In this document: one piece after another, positions 1 through 7,171 of the stretch
Layout of the letters: every line of letters begins with the position of its first letter
Numbering within the stretch: position 1 is the first letter of the stretch
NCBI GenBank assembly: GCA_021849295.1
Contig: JAJZTA010000005.1
Location: 62,339-126,338, forward strand
Reading direction: 5' to 3'
DNA: 64,000 nucleotides
DNA from: Pseudomonadota bacterium
Lineage (GTDB): Bacteria; Pseudomonadota; Alphaproteobacteria; Micavibrionales; UBA2020
The notes under the pieces: model-generated
Told to the model about the DNA's origin: nothing
Seen by the model: the letters and a program-made list of their open reading frames with translations, nothing else
The model's database searches: none
Position numbers and translations under genes: made by a program

Positions 1-1
1 C

Positions 2-253
2 CGCGCCGAGGAATCGCACATCGAAAAGAAATCGGGCGTGCGCGTGCTGACGAAGGTCGACCTCGTCGAGGTTTCACTCGTCACCTTTCCCGCCAACACC
101 GAGGCGCGGGTGACGGGCGTGAAGGCCGCGTCGGGCATCGCGATGCTTGCGCAAGCCATGCGCGGCGCGGCGGCGGATATCCGGCGCGAAACGGAGATTT
201 TCCGTTTCGCGCGCCTCCTGCGCGATGCGGCTCTCGACACTATCGACCACTAA
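2..253 (+). CDS. Prohead protease, HK97 family (C-terminal part, cut by left edge)
   Basis: The reading frame is open from the first complete codon, so the start lies outside the window. The visible residues contain VDLVEVSLVTFPANTEARV, the hallmark end of the catalytic domain in HK97-type prohead proteases, serine proteases that cleave the scaffold or delta domain of the coat protein during capsid maturation. The catalytic His and Ser are upstream and cannot be checked. The remaining C-terminal tail is Ala- and Arg-rich. The gene sits two genes upstream of the coat protein, the normal phage order, and an A/G-rich ribosome site for the next gene follows within 30 bases. Identification is from motif and position. 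Confidence 0.85.
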   Translation, partial: RAEESHIEKKSGVRVLTKVDLVEVSLVTFPANTEARVTGVKAASGIAMLAQAMRGAAADIRRETEIFRFARLLRDAALDTIDH

Positions 254-280
254 ACCCAAACCCGAAAGGAAAAAAGAACC

Positions 281-598
281 ATGACATCACTCTGGATCAA
301 ACTGCGCGACGCGCTCGAATCCGAATGCGCGACGCTTCACGACCTGCTCTCGCCGCTGGAGGAGCAGCTCAAGCCCGTCGCCGAGCAGGACCTGAAAGAC
401 ATCGCCGAAGCCGGCATCGCCGCGGCGGCGGCCTCCGTCACCGCGTCCGGCAGCTTCACGCTCACCGCCGCCGAGGCGGCCGCGGTCGCGGGCGCGCGCG
501 CGGCGCTGGAGACGGCGAAGACCAAGGGCATCGCGCTCTCCGAGCAGGCGGCGCTCGGCCTCGCCACGCTGACCGGCCTCAAACCCACGCAGAACTGA
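281..598 (+). CDS. Small prophage protein between protease and coat genes
   Basis: A 105-residue acidic, Ala-rich protein. Residues 1-45 look helical and amphipathic (KLRDALESECATLHDLL). Residues 45-80 are a run of Ala with small residues. I do not recognise a family. It starts after an AGGAAA ribosome site and lies in a tight row between the prohead protease and the major capsid gene, a position where some phages carry a decoration, scaffold-like or holin-like small protein. No convincing transmembrane segment is seen, which argues against a holin. Function unknown; expression together with the head genes is inferred from spacing of about 30 bases on either side. Confidence 0.75.
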   Translation: MTSLWIKLRDALESECATLHDLLSPLEEQLKPVAEQDLKDIAEAGIAAAAASVTASGSFTLTAAEAAAVAGARAALETAKTKGIALSEQAALGLATLTGLKPTQN

Positions 599-628
599 AA
601 ACCACCCAAACCGAAAAGGAAAAAGAGA

Positions 629-1873
629 ATGACGCAAGACTCCCAACTGACAGAGCTTTACCGCTCCTTCGAACTGTTCAAGGAGGCGAACGACCAGCGC
701 CTGCGCGAGATCGAGGCCAAGGGCAACGCCGATCCGCTGACGGAAATCAAGGTCAACCGCCTGAACGAGCGTTTCGACACGCTCGAGACGGCGATGCGCC
801 GCAGCGCCCGCGCCGCCGAGCAAAAATCCGACGAGGAAAGGGAGGCGCAACTCTTCGCCGTCGAGCGCAAGTACAGCTATTCCGGCGATCTCGATCTCAA
901 GACCTACCGCCACTACAAGGCGGCCTTGAGCAAATACCTGCGCAAGAACAACGCCGGCTCCAACCTCGACGAGATCAAGGCGCTTTCCGTCGGTTCCGAT
1001 CCGGACGGAGGTTTCGCCGTGCCGCCGGACATGGGCGGGCGCATCGTCGAGCTGGTCTATGAAACCTCGCCGATCCGCCAGGTGGCGAACGTGGTGACCA
1101 TCGGCTCCGACGCGCTCGAAGGCATCAATGACCTGGGCCAGCCGGATTCGGGATGGGTCGGCGAGACGGACACGCGCAGCGACACGGCGACGCCGCAGAT
1201 CGGAGAGTGGAGAATCCTCGTGCACGAACAATACGCCGAGCCGAGCGCGACGCAAAAGCTGCTCGACGACGCGATGTTCGACGTCGAAGGCTATCTCACC
1301 AAGAAGATCGCCGACCGTCTCTCGCGCATGGAGAACACGGCCTTCGTCGCGGGCAACGGCATCCGCCAGCCGCGCGGCATCCTGACCTACCCCGCGGGCG
1401 TGCCGGGCTCCGCCAGCTTCAACGTGATCGAGCAGATCCACTCCGGCGCGGCGGGCGCGTTTTCCTCCACGGCGCCGGGCGACGCGCTGATCAGCCTCGT
1501 CTACGCGCTGAAGGCGCCGTACCGCGACAAGGCCGTCTTCCTGATGGCGCGCGAAACCTTGGGGGAAGTGCGCAAATTGAAGGACAGCATGGGCCGTTAT
1601 CTCTGGCAGCCGGACTTCCAGATGCGTCAGGGCGGGCATTTGCTCGGCTTCAACGTCGTCGAGGCGGCGGACATGCCGGCGATGGCGGCGAACAGCCTCT
1701 CGATCGCGTTCGGTGATTTCAGCCAGGGCTACCAGATCGTCGACCGCATCGGCATCCGCATCCTGCGCGACGCCTTCACCGCCAAGCCCTACGTCAAATT
1801 CTATACGACGAAGCGCGTCGGCGGCGACGTCATCAACTTCGAGGCCATCAAGCTGATGACCTTCGCGGCCTAA
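629..1873 (+). CDS. Phage major capsid protein, HK97 family
   Basis: A 414-residue coat protein that forms the icosahedral head. Residues 1-110 are charged and predicted coiled coil (FELFKEANDQRLREIEAKG), the delta-like scaffolding region normally removed by the prohead protease. From residue 121 the sequence VGSDPDGGFAVPPDMGG opens the HK97 coat fold, followed by the typical IVELVYETSPIRQ, an E-loop region, and a C-terminal part with VKFYTTKRVGGDVINFEAIK. Length matches the usual 390-420. The start follows AAAAGGAAAAAGAGA. Neighbours are the protease upstream and head-completion genes downstream. No frame damage is seen, so this head gene appears functional. Confidence 0.96.
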   Translation: MTQDSQLTELYRSFELFKEANDQRLREIEAKGNADPLTEIKVNRLNERFDTLETAMRRSARAAEQKSDEEREAQLFAVERKYSYSGDLDLKTYRHYKAALSKYLRKNNAGSNLDEIKALSVGSDPDGGFAVPPDMGGRIVELVYETSPIRQVANVVTIGSDALEGINDLGQPDSGWVGETDTRSDTATPQIGEWRILVHEQYAEPSATQKLLDDAMFDVEGYLTKKIADRLSRMENTAFVAGNGIRQPRGILTYPAGVPGSASFNVIEQIHSGAAGAFSSTAPGDALISLVYALKAPYRDKAVFLMARETLGEVRKLKDSMGRYLWQPDFQMRQGGHLLGFNVVEAADMPAMAANSLSIAFGDFSQGYQIVDRIGIRILRDAFTAKPYVKFYTTKRVGGDVINFEAIKLMTFAA

Positions 1874-1903
1874 TAAAAGACAACAGAAAGGAAACATCGA
1901 GCA

Positions 1904-2353
1904 ATGCATGATTTTGTCAACAACATCGCGGTGACGCAGTCGGTGATGCCGCAGGTGATCACCACCACGGCGCTCTCGACGCCGAACATCGACACTCAGG
2001 GCGCGGACATCCAGTCCTTCGTCGTGCTGGTCGGCAACATCGCCGACACGCTTTCGAGCACGGTGCGGGTTGATCTTTCGATCAGCCACGCCGACGACGA
2101 CGGCACTGGCAATCCGCTGCCCTTCGCCGCCTGCACGGATGCCGACGTGCTCAACTTCAGCGGCCTGACGAACGGCGTCTTCGCCTCCGTCGACGCGGCG
2201 GCGGCGGCGGAAAAGCGCTACGTCATCGATTACGTCGGCGGGCTGCGCTTCGTCAAGGTGACCGCGACGCCGGTGGGCCTCACCAACGGCGGGCCGGTCG
2301 CGCTTTTGTCGCTGCAGGCCAACCTGCACACGCTGCCGGCGGTGAATATCTAG
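1904..2353 (+). CDS. Prophage structural protein downstream of the coat gene, unknown family
   Basis: A 149-residue protein, rich in Val, Thr, Asp and Ala, with alternating hydrophobic residues suggesting an all-beta fold (IDTQGADIQSFVVLVGNIA; RFVKVTATPVG). It follows the major capsid gene by 30 bases with an AAAGGAAAC ribosome site. The position is that of a head decoration protein or minor head protein in several siphoviruses, and the beta-rich composition would suit one, but this is inference. A strong hairpin terminator lies directly after it, so it may end the high-level coat transcript. Confidence 0.75.
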   Translation: MHDFVNNIAVTQSVMPQVITTTALSTPNIDTQGADIQSFVVLVGNIADTLSSTVRVDLSISHADDDGTGNPLPFAACTDADVLNFSGLTNGVFASVDAAAAAEKRYVIDYVGGLRFVKVTATPVGLTNGGPVALLSLQANLHTLPAVNI

Positions 2354-2373
2354 ACTTTTCTCCCCAGCCTCAA

Positions 2374-2405
2374 GGGGTGAAGAGCGATCTTCACCCCGCT
2401 TTTTT
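2374..2405 (+). terminator. Rho-independent terminator or attenuator after head genes
   Basis: A perfect 10-bp stem, GGGGTGAAGA (2374-2383) with TCTTCACCCC (2388-2397), closes a GCGA tetraloop and is followed by a T-run (2400-2405). It separates the coat and decoration genes from the connector gene, which would let head protein be made in excess over connector. The next ribosome site (AGGAGG, 2407-2412) begins immediately after the T-run. Confidence 0.8.
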
Positions 2406-2418
2406 CAGGAGGACGCAC

Positions 2419-3078
2419 ATGCTGCCGAACCCCTTATACCGCCTTGTCGAGACGTCGCCGCCCGCGGTCGAGCCGCTGACGCTCGCCGAGGTGAAGACGT
2501 TTTTGCGCGTCGACCAGACGAACGACGACAATTTCATCACCGGTCTGATCACCGCGGCGCGGATGTTCTGCGAGGCGGAGACCGGCCGCGCGCTGATCGA
2601 GCGCAATTACAGCCTGTTCCTCGACCGCTGGCCGGCCGAGCAGCATTATCACGCCTTCGACCGCCGCGACGGCGAGCGCCGCATCCCCACGCCGTTGGTC
2701 ATCGCGCCGCGCGGGATCGATCTGCCTTATCCGCCGCTGGTGTCCGTCGCCCAAGTCAACGTCTATGCCGCCGACAATACCGCGACGATTTTCGACCCGA
2801 GCAACTATTTCGTCGATACGGCGGGCGTGCCGGGCCGGCTGGTCCTGACGCTGGGCGCGGTGCCGCCGCTGCCGTGGCGCATCGCCAACGGCATCGAGAT
2901 CCAGTACACCGCGGGCTACGGCCTTGCGGAGACCGACGTGCCGCAACTCCTGAGACAGGGCATGATGCAGATCATCGCGCATCTCTACGAGCATAGAGGA
3001 GATAGTCCTGATCAGGCGCTGCTGGCCTCGGGCGCGGCGGCGATCTTCAAGCCTTACAGAACGATGAGCCTCGCATGA
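2419..3078 (+). CDS. Head-tail connector protein, gp6-like
   Basis: A 219-residue protein of the phage gp6-like connector family, which forms a ring below the portal. Visible family features are LTLAEVKTFLRVDQTNDDNFITGLITAARMFCEAETGRAL near the N-terminus (helical pair, given here in part) and the C-terminal ADVPQLLRQ-type helix followed by IIAHLYEHRGD. I placed the start at 2419 because a perfect AGGAGG lies 6 bases before it; the longer frame begins inside the terminator hairpin. The stop overlaps the next start (ATGA at 3075-3078), indicating translational coupling with the adaptor gene. Confidence 0.88.
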   Translation: MLPNPLYRLVETSPPAVEPLTLAEVKTFLRVDQTNDDNFITGLITAARMFCEAETGRALIERNYSLFLDRWPAEQHYHAFDRRDGERRIPTPLVIAPRGIDLPYPPLVSVAQVNVYAADNTATIFDPSNYFVDTAGVPGRLVLTLGAVPPLPWRIANGIEIQYTAGYGLAETDVPQLLRQGMMQIIAHLYEHRGDSPDQALLASGAAAIFKPYRTMSLA

Positions 3079-3407
3079 TCGGGAAGATGAAATACCGCGT
3101 CACGATCGAGGAAGCGGTGCTGACGCCGGACGGCGCGGGCGGCTTCACCGAAACGTGGCAGGCCATCGCCACGGCGCCGACGGTCTACGCCTCGATCGTG
3201 CCTGCGAGCGCGGGCGCGATGATGAAGTTCGGCGGCGTCGAAACGGAGGTGACGCATGACATCGTGCTGCGCTACCGCACGGACGTGACGGCGGGCATGC
3301 GGCTAGTCGACGAAAACGGCGTGATCTATCTGGTTACGGCATCAGTTCCGCAGGACGGGGCGCATTTTTTTTTGGCGATTTCGGCTTCGGCAAGACCGGC
3401 GGGTTGA
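3075..3407 (+). CDS. Phage head-tail adaptor (SPP1 gp16-like head closure protein)
   Basis: A 110-residue protein beginning MIGKMKYRVTIEEAVLTPDGAGGF and containing the ETWQAI and HDIVLRYRTDV segments typical of head closure proteins that plug the connector before tail joining. The start overlaps the connector stop by 4 bases. The last 20 or so residues (AHFFLAISASARPAG) do not look like the usual charged end of this family and lie over the 3' end of the antisense Sel1 gene, so the original terminus may have been replaced when that gene was inserted. Core identification is good; integrity of the C-terminus is uncertain. Confidence 0.82.
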   Translation: MIGKMKYRVTIEEAVLTPDGAGGFTETWQAIATAPTVYASIVPASAGAMMKFGGVETEVTHDIVLRYRTDVTAGMRLVDENGVIYLVTASVPQDGAHFFLAISASARPAG

Positions 3408-4104
3408 TGGTAATGCGCGGCGGCGGCGGCATCAGCTTCTCCGGCGGCGCTTTTTCCGGCGGCTGGTCCGGCGGCGGGGGGCCGAGGTCTTTGGGCTGGA
3501 GCGGTTTCCATGCGGCGGCCGCCTTGTCGATCTCTTCGATCTGCTTTTTCTTGAGATATTTGTGCGCGAGGGCGTCCGCCACGTGGGCGCAGATTTTGGT
3601 GTATCCGGGGTTCTGCTTTTCTCCCGCGCAGATTTTGTACCACTTGTAGGCCTTGGCGAAGTCCGGAGGGAAAAAGTTGTTCGGGGCGTTGTTGCCCTGA
3701 AAGAGGATGATGCCGTAAAAAAGCGCGCCGGTCTGGTCGCCGAGCAGCGCGCTGCGGCGGAACCAGCCTGCCGCAGCGAGGAGGTTGGGAGCCGTGCCTT
3801 CGCCGCTGACGTACATCGCGGCGACGGCGTTCATCGCCTGCGTATTGTTCGCCTCGAGGGCGGCGCGCTTGTAGAGCTTCATCGCCTCGGTGCGGTTTTG
3901 CAGCACGCCGTAGCCGTCGTGGTACATGTTGGCGAGGAGGATCATGGCGCGGGCGTCGCCGGCATTGGCGAGCGGGCGCAGATTGACGATCGCGCCCCGC
4001 CAGTCGCGCATGTTGTAGGCCTTGATGCCGGCGGCGAAATCCGCGCGCGCGGGGGAAGCGGACAGTAGCAGAAGGGCGAGGGCGATGAAAAGGCGTTTCG
4101 ACAT
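3334..4104 (-). CDS. Secreted Sel1/TPR-repeat protein inserted antisense in the head-tail module
   Basis: A 256-residue protein with a clear signal peptide (MSKRLFIALALLLLSASPARA, cleavage after about residue 21) and at least three Sel1-like repeats between residues 30 and 170 (AMILLANMYHDGYGV, AMNAVAAMYVSGEG, GALFYGIILF). Residues 190-256 are Pro/Lys-rich and low complexity. Sel1 proteins are solenoid adaptors for protein-protein contacts, often in the periplasm. I chose the start that gives the signal peptide; a GGAGG lies unusually close to it. It runs against all surrounding phage genes and its 3' end overlaps the adaptor gene by about 74 bases, so it is probably cargo expressed from the lysogen. 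Direct role unknown. Confidence 0.82.
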   Translation of the reverse strand: MSKRLFIALALLLLSASPARADFAAGIKAYNMRDWRGAIVNLRPLANAGDARAMILLANMYHDGYGVLQNRTEAMKLYKRAALEANNTQAMNAVAAMYVSGEGTAPNLLAAAGWFRRSALLGDQTGALFYGIILFQGNNAPNNFFPPDFAKAYKWYKICAGEKQNPGYTKICAHVADALAHKYLKKKQIEEIDKAAAAWKPLQPKDLGPPPPDQPPEKAPPEKLMPPPPRITINPPVLPKPKSPKKNAPRPAELMP

Positions 4105-4145
4105 GCCTCCGATTTTAGGTCTTTTTAAGGGAAGGATAAACAAAA

Positions 4146-4583
4146 ATGTCTGCTGACAGCCTTTGGGACGTGCAAACCGGCGTTTACGCGCTTCTGACAA
4201 CCACGCCCGCACTGACGTCGCTGCTGGCGAACGGCGCGGCGGGCGTGCTCGACCACGCGCCGGCGGGCACGGCGTTTCCCTATGTTCTACTGGGCGCGGC
4301 TGAAGCGCAGCCCAGCGACACGCAGGGTTTTTCCGGAAACGAAGTCACGCTGGCCATCGAGACCTACAGCCGCGCGGGCGGCATGGAGGAAACGCGCAAA
4401 ATCATGTCGGCGATTTATGACGCGCTGCATAACGCCGCTTTCGCCGTGCCCAATCAGGTGCTGGTGCAGTGCCAGTGCGTCAGCAGCGCGACGGCGGTGG
4501 AGGCCGACGGCCTCAGGCGCTACGAACAAAACGCGCTTGTCCGCCACGGCAGCCAGAAATTCCGCATCATCACGGAACCTTAA
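4146..4583 (+). CDS. DUF3168 tail completion protein
   Basis: A 145-residue protein of the DUF3168 family (gp17/RcGTA gp8-like), which sits at the head-proximal end of the tail. Recognisable parts are LWDVQTGVYALLTTTPALTSLLA at the N-terminus (shown to illustrate helix one), the DHAPAGTAFPYVLLG strand, and a C-terminal RHGSQKFRIITEP. It resumes the phage operon after the antisense Sel1 gene and is followed 15 bases later by the tail tube gene. Family recognition is from the pattern and from order. Confidence 0.85.
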   Translation: MSADSLWDVQTGVYALLTTTPALTSLLANGAAGVLDHAPAGTAFPYVLLGAAEAQPSDTQGFSGNEVTLAIETYSRAGGMEETRKIMSAIYDALHNAAFAVPNQVLVQCQCVSSATAVEADGLRRYEQNALVRHGSQKFRIITEP

Positions 4584-4598
4584 TTTAGGAGAAAAACA

Positions 4599-5015
4599 AT
4601 GACAAGCCAGAACGGCCGCGACCTCGTGCTGAAGATCGGCGACGGCGGCAGCCCAGAGACATTTTCGACCATCGGCGCGGCGCGCACGGTGGAGATGAGC
4701 GTCGCCAATCCGGCGGCGGCGGTGACGTCGCTCGCCGACGGCGGCATCGCCGCGCTCGTGGCCGACGGCGGCGTGCAGACGCTGGAGATCACGCTTCAAG
4801 GCCTGTTCAAGGACAGCGCGGCGGAGGCGGCGCTGCACACGGCGGCGCTGGGGCGCACGCTCAACGATTATCAATTGTGCTTTCCCAACGGCGCGGTGTA
4901 TGCCGCCAGCTTCGCCGTCACGGCCTACAAACGCAGCGGCGCCTACAACGCGCTGGAGGATTTCACCGTCACGCTGGCGCGCTCGGGCGCGGGCGTCTTT
5001 ACGCCGGGAGTGTAA
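4599..5015 (+). CDS. Phage major tail tube protein, TP901-1 family
   Basis: A 138-residue tail tube subunit. It has the typical opening GRDLVLKIGDGGSPETFSTIG, the VEMSVANPA strand, the LFKDSAAEAALH loop region, and a closing YKRSGAYNALEDFTVTLARSG segment seen in TP901-1/RcGTA gp9-type tail proteins. Length is normal. An AGGAGA ribosome site precedes the start. It is followed after one base by the GTA gp10-like gene, the usual partner. Polymer role: hexameric rings stack to form the non-contractile tail. Confidence 0.92.
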   Translation: MTSQNGRDLVLKIGDGGSPETFSTIGAARTVEMSVANPAAAVTSLADGGIAALVADGGVQTLEITLQGLFKDSAAEAALHTAALGRTLNDYQLCFPNGAVYAASFAVTAYKRSGAYNALEDFTVTLARSGAGVFTPGV

Positions 5016-5016
5016 A

Positions 5017-5310
5017 ATGATCGTGCTGCACGCGCCCGACGGCAAGGCCTGTCCGCTGAAACCCGATTTCGCGCTGATCGGGGCGATCGAGGCGGAGCAC
5101 GGCAGCCTTTACGCGCTCGCCGAAGACCTGCTGGACAAATCCCTGCCGCTGACCGAGATGGTCGCGGTTGTAGGGGCGCTTTACAGGCACGCGGGGTGCG
5201 ACGTGACGGTTGAATTTTTGCTGCAGCGCCCTTGCGCGGACATATTGATCCGCTTTTTGCTCGCGGTGCTGCGGCCGATCGAGGCGCAGAACGGCACGGA
5301 AGGAGAATAG
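5017..5310 (+). CDS. GTA gp10-like tail assembly chaperone
   Basis: A 97-residue protein with the layout of the GTA gp10 family: FALIGAIEAEHGSLYALAEDLL, then LPLTEMVAVVGALYRHAG, then a C-terminal LLAVLRPIEAQNG. In siphoviruses this slot between tail tube and tape measure holds the tail assembly chaperone. I chose the ATG at 5017, which follows the previous stop by one base; a longer frame would overlap the tail tube gene. No slippery heptamer of the lambda G/GT type is obvious at its end, so a frameshifted longer product is not supported here. Confidence 0.8.
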   Translation: MIVLHAPDGKACPLKPDFALIGAIEAEHGSLYALAEDLLDKSLPLTEMVAVVGALYRHAGCDVTVEFLLQRPCADILIRFLLAVLRPIEAQNGTEGE

Positions 5311-5315
5311 CTTAA

Positions 5316-5633
5316 ATGAAACTGAAAAAACCCGCGGGCGCGGCGCACCGCCGCCAGTTGCGCAATCTGCTCGACGGCGGCGCGCTGGGCTCCGCCTCGA
5401 CCGCCGCTTTGAGCGGCATGATGAAGGGCTATGCGTCGTCGAACGGCCTCAAGGCCGCGAGCGGATCGCGGCGCACGCGCGCGCATCTGACGCGCGTCGG
5501 CGGATCGTCGGCCATGAGCGGCATCAACGGCAGCCTCGACCGCATGGTCGCCAATATGCTGCTCAAGGGCCCGCTGACCACCGGCGTGCTCGGCAGCGTT
5601 TTCGGCATCACCCCCAGTCTGACAGGAAGGTAG
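5316..5633 (+). CDS. Very short tape-measure-like tail protein (105 aa)
   Basis: A 105-residue basic, Gly/Ser-rich protein in the exact place of the tape-measure gene, between the assembly chaperone and distal tail proteins. Its end, SLDRMVANMLLKGPLTTGVLG followed by SVFGITPSL, is hydrophobic and Gly-rich like the C-terminus of alphaproteobacterial tape-measure proteins. No long coiled-coil tape is present anywhere else in the tail region. Either this phage makes an extremely short tail, or the gene is a remnant or another small tail factor. The start follows GGAAGGAGAATAG. Function is inferred from position and end composition only. Confidence 0.6.
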   Translation: MKLKKPAGAAHRRQLRNLLDGGALGSASTAALSGMMKGYASSNGLKAASGSRRTRAHLTRVGGSSAMSGINGSLDRMVANMLLKGPLTTGVLGSVFGITPSLTGR

Positions 5634-5636
5634 ACA

Positions 5637-5987
5637 ATGACCGCATGGCCCCCGACATTGCCGGCCTCGCCGCTGGCGGAGAATTTTCAGGAGCTCGGCG
5701 CCGACACCGTCATCCGCACCGACATGGACACCGGCCCCGCCAAAGTGCGCCAGCGCACCACCGCGGGCGTCGGCGAACTGCAAGTGACCTATTTCCTCAG
5801 CGCCGCGCAGACGGCGGTGCTGGACGGCTTTTATGCGACGACGCTCTCCGGCGGCGCGCTCGCCTTCGATTACACCCATCCGCGCACCGGCGCCTTGCTC
5901 TCCTGCCGCTTCACCGCGCCGCCGGAATACGCGGCGGTCAACGGCGCCTACTATAAAGCCGTCCTGACGCTGGAGGTGCTCCCGTGA
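5637..5987 (+). CDS. Minor tail protein (distal tail)
   Basis: A 116-residue protein beginning with Pro-rich WPPTLPASPL and a FQELGADTVIRTDMDTGPAKVRQR strand-turn pattern, followed by LDGFYATTLSGGALAFDYTHP and a closing beta segment. This pattern occurs in minor tail proteins encoded just before DUF1833 genes in alphaproteobacterial prophages, where it takes the place of lambda M-like or distal tail proteins. The stop overlaps the next start by 4 bases (GTGA at 5984), so the two are coupled. Precise role is inferred from neighbourhood. Confidence 0.7.
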   Translation: MTAWPPTLPASPLAENFQELGADTVIRTDMDTGPAKVRQRTTAGVGELQVTYFLSAAQTAVLDGFYATTLSGGALAFDYTHPRTGALLSCRFTAPPEYAAVNGAYYKAVLTLEVLP

Positions 5988-6457
5988 GCCGCTCCCTTTC
6001 CAGCCTCGCGCTGCAGTCTCTCTATGCGGGTGAAACGGGCGATGCGTTTCTGGTGCTGCTGACCTTGAGCCATCCGGATCTCGCCCAGCCGATCTGCGTC
6101 ACGTCCGATGCGGTGCAGACGGTGAGCGGGGGCACGGTCTTCGTGCCGTTTCCGTTCGACCTTGCGCTGCCCGACGATCTCGACGCCAAATCATACCGCG
6201 CGCGTCTGGTGATCGACAACGTCGACCGGCAGATCGTCGAGGCGGTGCGGAGCGTGACATCCGCGCCGGACATCCTGATCAAGATCGTCCGCGCCGCCAC
6301 GCCGGATACGGTCGAATCGCAGTTCGTGGATTTTAAATTAACCAATGTCGTTTATGATGCTTTCCGAATCGAAGGAGACCTGACCGTGGAGGATTTCACC
6401 GCCGAACCTTACCCTGCGGCGACGTTTTCGCCCGGTTTATTCCCCGGTTTGTTCTAA
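5984..6457 (+). CDS. DUF1833 tail protein
   Basis: A 157-residue protein of the DUF1833 family found in tail modules. Recognisable parts are LQSLYAGETGDAFLVLLTLSHPDL, a VFVPFPFDLALPDDLD stretch (here given in part), VRSVTSAPDILIKIVRA, and TVEDFTAEPYPAATFSPGLFPGLF at the very end, which is typical. It starts with GTG inside the end of the previous gene. It probably belongs to the tail tip or baseplate hub, acting with the NlpC/P60 and J-like proteins downstream. Those are separated from it here by about 1 kb of inserted cargo. Confidence 0.85.
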   Translation: MSRSLSSLALQSLYAGETGDAFLVLLTLSHPDLAQPICVTSDAVQTVSGGTVFVPFPFDLALPDDLDAKSYRARLVIDNVDRQIVEAVRSVTSAPDILIKIVRAATPDTVESQFVDFKLTNVVYDAFRIEGDLTVEDFTAEPYPAATFSPGLFPGLF

Positions 6458-6514
6458 TATTTCAAGGAATCTAAAAAAAAGTCGCTATTTTCCATCATTT
6501 TAAAATAATATTAT

Positions 6515-6543
6515 TTGATCAAACTCGATTCCTCGGTTAGAGT
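6515..6543 (+). promoter_or_regulatory. Candidate promoter for first small cargo gene
   Basis: TTGATC (6515-6520), a 17-base spacer and TAGAGT (6538-6543) lie in a sharply A/T-rich stretch (6460-6545) that contrasts with the surrounding G/C-rich phage genes. It would start a transcript about 30 bases before the gene at 6579. Moderate match to the sigma-70 consensus. Confidence 0.45.
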
Positions 6544-6578
6544 TAACAGAATATAAACACGGCAAGGAGGTACAGGCC

Positions 6579-6911
6579 ATGAGCACACTCACTGGAAAAT
6601 TCTCTGTAACTGCATCCTCTGTGGCTGTCTCGGCCGAGTTCCTGAGCGCCTCGCTCGCGCTCTTCTGTGCCGATACGCGCAAAGGGATGACGCAGGATGC
6701 GCAGCACGCGTATGCCATCGTCGCAGCACATGCCGGTGAAAGCGATCGACGCAGCAATTACCTTCTGCACTACAAGGCCGCGGCAGGCGGCAATCACGAA
6801 CACGCGCACGATCATCGTGCGCACGCCACGGGCGTCAAAGTCGGGCGGCGTTCCGGCGGCGCAGGCGCCGGCGCGGGTGCCGGCGGCGGTGGCGGACAGT
6901 CATCGAAATAA
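6579..6911 (+). CDS. Small cargo protein A, paralog of the 7172 gene, with His/Gly-rich tail
   Basis: A 110-residue protein of a family I do not recognise. Residues 1-70 match the neighbouring gene product: M-S-x-L-T-G-x-F-S, then SAEFLSASLALFCADTRKGM against SALFGASLDLIVADTRRGM, then AHAG and YLLHYKAAAG against YLQHYKAAAG. The tail (71-110) differs: it is His-rich (HEHAHDHRAHA), then a Gly/Ala run. No signal peptide or transmembrane segment is apparent. The gene is interposed in the tail operon between DUF1833 and NlpC/P60 with an AAGGAGG ribosome site and its own terminator, so it is likely expressed independently, perhaps in the lysogen. Confidence 0.75.
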   Translation: MSTLTGKFSVTASSVAVSAEFLSASLALFCADTRKGMTQDAQHAYAIVAAHAGESDRRSNYLLHYKAAAGGNHEHAHDHRAHATGVKVGRRSGGAGAGAGAGGGGGQSSK

Positions 6912-6939
6912 CGCAGGTTTTTTTGTTTTCTCCTGTACG

Positions 6940-6975
6940 AAAAAACCCGCCCGTTTAGAACGCGGCGGGTTTTTT
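6940..6975 (+). terminator. Terminator of small cargo gene A
   Basis: A 12-bp arm AAAAAACCCGCC (6940-6951) pairs with GGCGGGTTTTTT (6964-6975) across a 12-base loop. The T-run makes it a convincing Rho-independent terminator. The tail genes downstream would therefore need read-through, antitermination or another promoter. Confidence 0.85.
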
Positions 6976-7060
6976 CATGCCCGCAGCGCACGGGACGCAT
7001 GCGGCGGGCATGTGTCCCGTTTGTGCCATAGACGTTCTCGCAATATGGAATTTTAATATA

Positions 7061-7092
7061 AAATATCAAAAAAGATAACTTTTTTGATATTT
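7061..7092. repeat. Perfect 14-bp A/T-rich inverted repeat
   Basis: Bases 7061-7074 and 7079-7092 are a perfect inverted repeat (core ATATCAAAAAAG and CTTTTTTGATAT) around the loop ATAA. It lies just upstream of the promoter-like sequence of the second small cargo gene. It could be an operator for a dimeric repressor or a weak bidirectional terminator. Confidence 0.7.
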
Positions 7093-7171
7093 AGGAATAA
7101 TATTAGTTGATTATTTAGAAATTACTGTTATTTTTAGGGTAATGCAACTCAAGTAAGAAGGAATCACTCTT

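Noticed and set aside
287-2329. Minus-strand 680-codon open frame across the capsid region
   Set aside because: Arg/Asp/Val-rich antisense shadow of the head genes, without ribosome site or recognisable domain; the plus-strand genes are clear.
5017-5640. Programmed frameshift between the tail chaperone and tape-measure candidate, as in lambda G/GT
   Set aside because: No convincing slippery heptamer is present near the end of the gp10-like gene, and the next gene has its own ribosome site.
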